Assembly (NCBI GenBank): GCA_025459035.1 | Contig: JALORJ010000005.1 | Coordinates: 1-21,328, forward strand | DNA from: Burkholderiales bacterium | GTDB taxonomy: Bacteria; Pseudomonadota; Gammaproteobacteria; Burkholderiales; Ga0077523 | Reading direction: 5' to 3' | Length of the DNA: 21,328 bases | Part shown: positions 17,110 through 21,328 of the stretch, one piece after another | Layout: every line of letters begins with the position of its first letter | Numbering within the stretch: the stretch's first letter is position 1 | Position numbers and translations under genes: made by a program | Notes under the pieces: generated by a model | Databases searched by the model: none | What the model saw: the letters and a program-made list of their open reading frames with translations, nothing else | What the model was told of the DNA's origin: nothing

Positions 17110-17392
17110 GGGTGGGCGGCGCGACATCGCGCGAGCGAAGCTAACCGACAGGCGCGCCGCGCCGTGAAGGCCGTCGCCGTGCGCCGGCGTGCGCTCACGA
17201 GCACCCCGGGGGTTCCCCGCGGCGCCGACACAGTCGCGAGCCGGTGCCGCGCCACTGTCCGAGGCGCAACCGCTCCGTGCTGCGGCGTCGCCCCCCCGCG
17301 AAGCGGCAGGCACGACCGTCGACGCGTGGCGCGGTGCCGCCGTCGCGCCTACTCTCGGCGCCGAGCGCGCCCCCCGAACGCGCGCCGCGAAC
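17110..17392. other. Divergent intergenic region
   Basis: The 309-bp gap between two divergent start codons (17096 and 17406) shows no convincing gene. Open frames crossing it are extensions of the flanking genes or GC-rich shadows. It should hold promoters for both directions, but no clear -35/-10 pair is visible; TACTCT at 17350-17355 is only a weak -10 candidate for the rightward gene. An operator-like inverted repeat lies at 17230-17258. Confidence 0.5.
17230..17258. repeat. Operator-like imperfect inverted repeat
   Basis: ACAGTCGCG (17230-17238) and, on the other strand, ACAGTGGCG (17258-17250) match at 8 of 9 positions, with an 11-nt spacer. The position in a divergent promoter region suits a dimeric regulator site, but chance is possible in GC-rich DNA. 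Confidence 0.3.
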
Positions 17393-17398
17393 GGAGGA
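17393..17398 (+). promoter_or_regulatory. Ribosome binding site of the peptidase-hydrolase gene
   Basis: GGAGGA, 7 nt before the ATG at 17406. It fixes the start well inside the longer open frame that begins at 17244. Confidence 0.8.
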
Positions 17399-17405
17399 CA
17401 GCGTC

Positions 17406-19496
17406 ATGGCCCGACCGCTGCAATCGCCTGCCCGCGCCGCGAGCGCCGGCGCGTCCCGACCGGCCCGCGCCGCGGCGCGCAAGCTCGCCCGCCCGCCGGA
17501 CGCGACGCCGACCGCCGATCCGCGCCGCGACGCCGGTCGCGACTCGTTCGACTTCCGCGACCTCGTCTACCGGCCCGCGCTGGTCGAATTGCCGCCCCGC
17601 CAGGAGCCGCACTGGGACAGCGTGCACATCCTCGACCAGGGTCAGCAGGGCGCATGCACGGGCTTCGGCCTGGCCGCGACGATCAACTACCTGAACGCGC
17701 GCGCGGCGCCGCCGGACCGGCGCGCGCGCGTGCTCGCGTCGCCCCGCTCGCGCGTCAGCGCGCGGATGCTGTTCGAGATGGCGAAGAACTTCGACGCGTG
17801 GCCCGGCCGCGCGTACGACTACTCGAACACGCGCGGGGCGATGAAGGGCTGGTTCAAGCACGGCGTCTGTCCGGAGGCCGACTGGCCGTACGTCGCGGTC
17901 GACGTCGGCACGCTGCACGCCGCCCTCGCCGACGCCCGCCGCACGGCGGACCGCGCCGAAGCGAAGCGGCTGAGCGCAGCGATCGCGAGGGCCGAGGCGA
18001 AGATCGGCGTTCTGACCGAGGCGCGGCAGAACGCGGCGCTCGCGAACGTGCTCGGCGCCTACTACCGCGTGATGCCGCGCCGCACCGACCTGCACGCAGC
18101 GCTGGCCGAGGTGGGCGTCGTGTTCGCGTCGGCCGCGACACACGCCGGATGGGACGACCCGCAGGCCGGCGTCATCGCGTGGTCCCCCGAGGTCCCCGAG
18201 GCCGGCGGGCACGCGTTCGCGATCGTCGGCTGGACCGAGCGCGGCTTCCTGGTGCAGAACTCGTGGGGCGACGCGTGGGGAGGCTGGGACGGACACGCCG
18301 GCATCGCGCTGTGGACCTATGCGGATTTCGACCAGAACGCGTGGGACCTGTGGGTCGCGCGCAAGGCGCGTCCGGTCGAGTCGCTCGCGGCCCTGCGCGG
18401 CACGAAGTACACGGTCGGGCCGACCGGGACCCGCGTGTCGCGCTCGGGGCCGCCCGCGCAGCAGATCTGGAACCACTACGTGCATCTCGACGAGGGCGGC
18501 TTCGACGCGCGCGGCGACTACCCGTCGTCGGCCGCCGAGACCCGCGCGATCGCCGCGCGGCTCGTCGCGGGCACGGTGCCCGGGCTTGTGGCGCCACCGA
18601 AGCATCTGCTGCTCTGGGCGCACGGCGGGCTGGTGTCGGTCGGTGATGCCACGCGGCAGATCGCGACGCTCGCCCCGGTGTTCCTCGCCAACGGCATCGC
18701 GCCGCTGTGCTTCGTCTGGGAGACCGGCATCCTCGAGACGCTGTCCGACCTGATCGTCGCGCGCAAGCCGAAGGTCGACCAGCGCGTCGCGGCGGCGTCG
18801 AGCTGGACCGACACCATGATCGAACGCTTCACGCAGGGCGTCGGCGGCGCGATCTGGGCCGACATCCTGCGCGATGCGGACGCGTCGTTCGCACCGGGTG
18901 CCGGCGGCAGCACCGCGCTCGACGCGATCGCCGGCGCGCTGCGCCAGGCCGGCGCGGCCGCCCCCGCGCTGCACTTCGTCGGGCACAGCGCCGGCGCCGT
19001 GTTCGGCTGTCATCTGCTCGACCGCTGGCGGGCGCTGCGCGCGCCGGCATTCGCGAGCGCGACGCTGATGGCGCCGGCGTGCACGGTCGAGCGCTTCGAC
19101 ACCACGCTGCGGCCGCGCCTGGAAGACCGCACGGTCGCGAGGCTCGATCACCTCTACCTCGACGACGCGCACGAACAGGGCGATCGCGTCGCGCTGATCT
19201 ACGGCAAGTCGGTGCTCTACCTGGTCGCGAACGCCTACCAGGATCGCCGGCGCGAGACACCGATCCTCGGCATGGAGAAGTACTGGAACGCGTATGCGGC
19301 CGCGTTGCCGGCGTCGCTGCGCGCACGGGTCGCGGCGTTCAACACGCGCGACGATCCGGCGGTCGTCGGATCGAAGCGACACACCGACTTCGACAACGAC
19401 GCGAACGGGCTCAACTTCGTGATGCGCCGCGTGCTGGGTGTCGCGTCGAACGCCGATCTGGCCCGGCCGTTCGTCGCCCGCGACTTCGGTCGCTGA
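17406..19496 (+). CDS. Papain-like (C1) cysteine peptidase fused to an alpha/beta-hydrolase
   Basis: This 696-residue protein has two apparently intact enzymatic domains. After a basic, Ala/Arg/Pro-rich N-terminus (1-45, no signal peptide) comes a papain-like domain (about 48-320). It has oxyanion Q78 and nucleophile C84 in DQGQQGACTGF, H269 in GGHAFAIVGW, and N285 in VQNSWGDAWGG. An Ala/Arg-rich helical insert (about 168-215) interrupts this domain. A second domain (about 395-690) looks like a lipase/esterase: HGG loop at 406-408, nucleophile elbow GHSAG with S528, and a possible late His at 659. No membrane segment or secretion signal is evident, so it is probably cytoplasmic. It is 24 nt upstream of a patatin-like lipase gene and probably co-transcribed with it. 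I know no characterised protein with this function; peptidase and lipase substrates are unknown. Confidence 0.87.
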   Translation: MARPLQSPARAASAGASRPARAAARKLARPPDATPTADPRRDAGRDSFDFRDLVYRPALVELPPRQEPHWDSVHILDQGQQGACTGFGLAATINYLNARAAPPDRRARVLASPRSRVSARMLFEMAKNFDAWPGRAYDYSNTRGAMKGWFKHGVCPEADWPYVAVDVGTLHAALADARRTADRAEAKRLSAAIARAEAKIGVLTEARQNAALANVLGAYYRVMPRRTDLHAALAEVGVVFASAATHAGWDDPQAGVIAWSPEVPEAGGHAFAIVGWTERGFLVQNSWGDAWGGWDGHAGIALWTYADFDQNAWDLWVARKARPVESLAALRGTKYTVGPTGTRVSRSGPPAQQIWNHYVHLDEGGFDARGDYPSSAAETRAIAARLVAGTVPGLVAPPKHLLLWAHGGLVSVGDATRQIATLAPVFLANGIAPLCFVWETGILETLSDLIVARKPKVDQRVAAASSWTDTMIERFTQGVGGAIWADILRDADASFAPGAGGSTALDAIAGALRQAGAAAPALHFVGHSAGAVFGCHLLDRWRALRAPAFASATLMAPACTVERFDTTLRPRLEDRTVARLDHLYLDDAHEQGDRVALIYGKSVLYLVANAYQDRRRETPILGMEKYWNAYAAALPASLRARVAAFNTRDDPAVVGSKRHTDFDNDANGLNFVMRRVLGVASNADLARPFVARDFGR

Positions 19497-19520
19497 CCGG
19501 CGGTCACGCCCGACCCGCCG

Positions 19521-21328
19521 ATGACGCCGCCCGCCCCGCCCGACGCATCCGGCCGCGCGGCACCGGACTGGCGCCACGACGAGCGCGTGCGCATGGGCGC
19601 GCGCCGTCGCCACGTGAACGGCATCGACGCCCCCGAGCCGCCGGCGCTCGAGAGCGGCGTGGGCCTCGCGCTGTCGGGCGGCGGCATCCGCAGCGCGACC
19701 TTCTCGCTCGGCTTCATGCAGGGCATGGCGCAGTGCCGCCGCGGCGGCGGGCGTGTCGACGCGCCCGCGCACGCGGCCGATCCGCGTCCCGACCATCCCG
19801 ACGCGCCGGGCGGTCTGCTGCGCCACATCGACTACCTGTCGACGGTCTCCGGCGGGGGCTATGCCGGGGGGTTCTTCTGCTCGCTGTTCGTGCCGCAGCG
19901 CGCGCGCGGTCCGCAGCCCGAGGCGCCCGAGGGCCCGTGCGTGGAGGAGGCCGACGACGCGTTTCGCGCGTTGTCCGCGGTGCCGGGCGCGCGCTCGATC
20001 GCCCGCGTGCGCCCCGACGACTCGCCGACGCAGCAGCGCGACAAGCTGATCGCGGCGCCGCTCGCGTGGTTGCGGCAGAACGGACGCTTCCTCGCGCCGG
20101 GGGGCGCCGGCGACTTCCTCTATGCCGTCGTGCTCGCGCTGCGCAACCTGCTGGCGGTGCACGTGGTGCTGGGCTCGCTGTGCTTCGCGCTGTTCCTCGC
20201 GCTGGGCCTGCTGCGCGTCGTCGCCGTCGCGTGGCCACCGACCCGCGATGCGGCGCTGACGGTCGAGACGCTGTTCGTCGGCGATGGCGCCGGGCTGTGG
20301 TGGAGCCCGCTGTGGCTGCTGCCCGGCGGGGTCGTCGCCGTGGCCACCGCACCGCTCGGCGTCGCCTACTGGGCCACGCAGCACGGCACTGCCGCGACCG
20401 GGGCGCCGTGGTGGCAGCGCTCGGCCCTGATGGGCATCGGACTGCGTGTCGCGGCGGCCACCGTGTTCGCCGCGCTGGCCGTGACGGCGCCGCATCGCGG
20501 ACTCGCGGCCGTCGCGGCGGCCTTCGGGGCGGCGTCGGGCGCGTCGGTCGCGTGGTACTTCGGTGCCAAGTTCGCGGCGTTCGGCAGCGCGGCCGGCATG
20601 CGCGAGGACCCGGCGGCGCGCATCGCCTCGATCCGGCTGCGCCTCACGCTGTGGATGACCGCCTCGGCCCGGGTCGCGCTCGTGCTCGGCGTCATCGCGC
20701 TGGTCGACACCGCCGGGCAGGCGCTGTACGCGACGATCCGCGGCGAGTTCTCGCTGGCCAAGGCGGCCGCCGGCGGGGGGGCCACCGGGCTGCTGATCAC
20801 CGCGATCCGTGCGCTCGCGGCGCGGGTCGGGCGCGACAACGTGCTGAAGGGGGTGGGCGCGCTGTCGATCGACCGGCTGGGCCTGCTGCTGGGCGGCGCG
20901 CTGCTGCTGCTGGTCGCCACCGGCTGGTCGATCCTCGCGCAGACGGCGCTGTGGGGCGCGGGGCGCTCGCCCGCCGCGCAGGGCTGGACCGGTCGCATCG
21001 ACCTGTGCCTGTTCGGGGCCGACTGTCCGATCGACATCGGCGCGATGCCGGCCGCAGGGTTCACCGCGCCACTGCCGTGGGCGGCCGCGTGGCTCGCGGT
21101 GATCGCGGTCGGCATCGGCGTGATGGGCCGCACGATGGCCTTCGTCAATCTGTCCAGCCTGCAGCAGCTCTACCAGAGCCGGCTCGCGCGCGCGTATTTC
21201 GGCGCCTCCAACAGCGCGCGCTTCGGCATCGGCACCGCCAGCGCGTCGGTGCTCGACGCGCATCCGAACGACACCATCGCCCCGGACGGCTATCACGCCC
21301 CCGACGTGCTCGCGCCGCAGCACCTGAT
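19521..21328 (+). CDS. Patatin-like phospholipase with multi-spanning membrane insert (3' end beyond window)
   Basis: The frame is open from an ATG at 19521 to the last base (602 codons visible). The N-terminal patatin half shows the oxyanion loop LSGGGIRSATFSLGFMQG (about 51-68) and the nucleophile strand DYLSTVSGGGYAGGFF with S110. The usual first Gly of GxSxG is Thr here, as seen in other large patatin-like proteins. From about residue 205 to 535 there are six to eight hydrophobic segments, for example LLAVHVVLGSLCFALFLAL and GLLLGGALLLLVATG. The patatin fold then seems to resume with LQQLYQSRLARAYFGAS. The catalytic Asp motif (DGG) should lie beyond the window. Such proteins are expected to cleave acyl chains of membrane lipids. 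No clear ribosome site precedes the ATG; an in-frame ATG at 19593 is an alternative. It probably forms an operon with the peptidase-hydrolase gene. Confidence 0.85.
   Translation, partial: MTPPAPPDASGRAAPDWRHDERVRMGARRRHVNGIDAPEPPALESGVGLALSGGGIRSATFSLGFMQGMAQCRRGGGRVDAPAHAADPRPDHPDAPGGLLRHIDYLSTVSGGGYAGGFFCSLFVPQRARGPQPEAPEGPCVEEADDAFRALSAVPGARSIARVRPDDSPTQQRDKLIAAPLAWLRQNGRFLAPGGAGDFLYAVVLALRNLLAVHVVLGSLCFALFLALGLLRVVAVAWPPTRDAALTVETLFVGDGAGLWWSPLWLLPGGVVAVATAPLGVAYWATQHGTAATGAPWWQRSALMGIGLRVAAATVFAALAVTAPHRGLAAVAAAFGAASGASVAWYFGAKFAAFGSAAGMREDPAARIASIRLRLTLWMTASARVALVLGVIALVDTAGQALYATIRGEFSLAKAAAGGGATGLLITAIRALAARVGRDNVLKGVGALSIDRLGLLLGGALLLLVATGWSILAQTALWGAGRSPAAQGWTGRIDLCLFGADCPIDIGAMPAAGFTAPLPWAAAWLAVIAVGIGVMGRTMAFVNLSSLQQLYQSRLARAYFGASNSARFGIGTASASVLDAHPNDTIAPDGYHAPDVLAPQHL

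Noticed and set aside
17349..21323. A 1324-codon open frame on the minus strand
   Set aside because: It is antisense to two genes with clear catalytic motifs, and its translation is Arg/Ala/Gly-rich low-complexity sequence typical of GC-rich shadow frames.

Overview
This is a very GC-rich chromosomal segment (roughly 70% G+C by eye) from a betaproteobacterium, most likely of the Burkholderiales. The evidence is gene order: folC–dedD–cvpA–purF–metZ is a classic betaproteobacterial run, and grpE–dnaK–dnaJ carries sigma-32-type rather than CIRCE-type control sites. Most of the window is housekeeping DNA. The last 4 kb is accessory.

Region 1 (1–4919, + strand): the 3' part of folC, a DedD-like SPOR protein, cvpA and purF, followed by metZ. 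The purF–metZ gap holds a strong match to a SAM-II riboswitch (about 3572–3625). A Rho-independent terminator (3644–3680) follows it, so metZ appears to have its own methionine control separate from the purine/folate operon upstream.

Region 2 (4944–9291, – strand): five genes that are probably co-transcribed from right to left. They are a TPR protein, an L,D-transpeptidase-like protein, a secreted and a cytosolic cyclophilin, and LpxH. The first three overlap by 3–4 nt. The first two share a homologous C-terminal NTF2-like domain. The set points to envelope maintenance (peptidoglycan, periplasmic folding, lipid A). cysS (9427–10821) diverges from this operon, and a small GNAT acetyltransferase gene converges on cysS.

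Region 3 (11472–15426, – strand): the heat-shock cluster grpE–dnaK–dnaJ. Sigma-32 promoter matches lie in front of grpE and of dnaK. A perfect 15-bp inverted repeat separates grpE from the dnaK promoter, a terminator-like hairpin lies between dnaK and dnaJ, and a perfect DnaA-box 9-mer overlaps the dnaK -10 element.

Region 4 (15537–21328): an AMP-forming acyl-CoA synthetase gene (– strand) diverges from a two-gene + strand unit. The first gene fuses a papain-like cysteine peptidase to an alpha/beta-hydrolase. The second, cut by the window end, is a patatin-like lipase with a large multi-spanning membrane insert. This peptidase-hydrolase plus membrane-patatin pair is the best candidate for an undescribed system. 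Its function cannot be read from the sequence.
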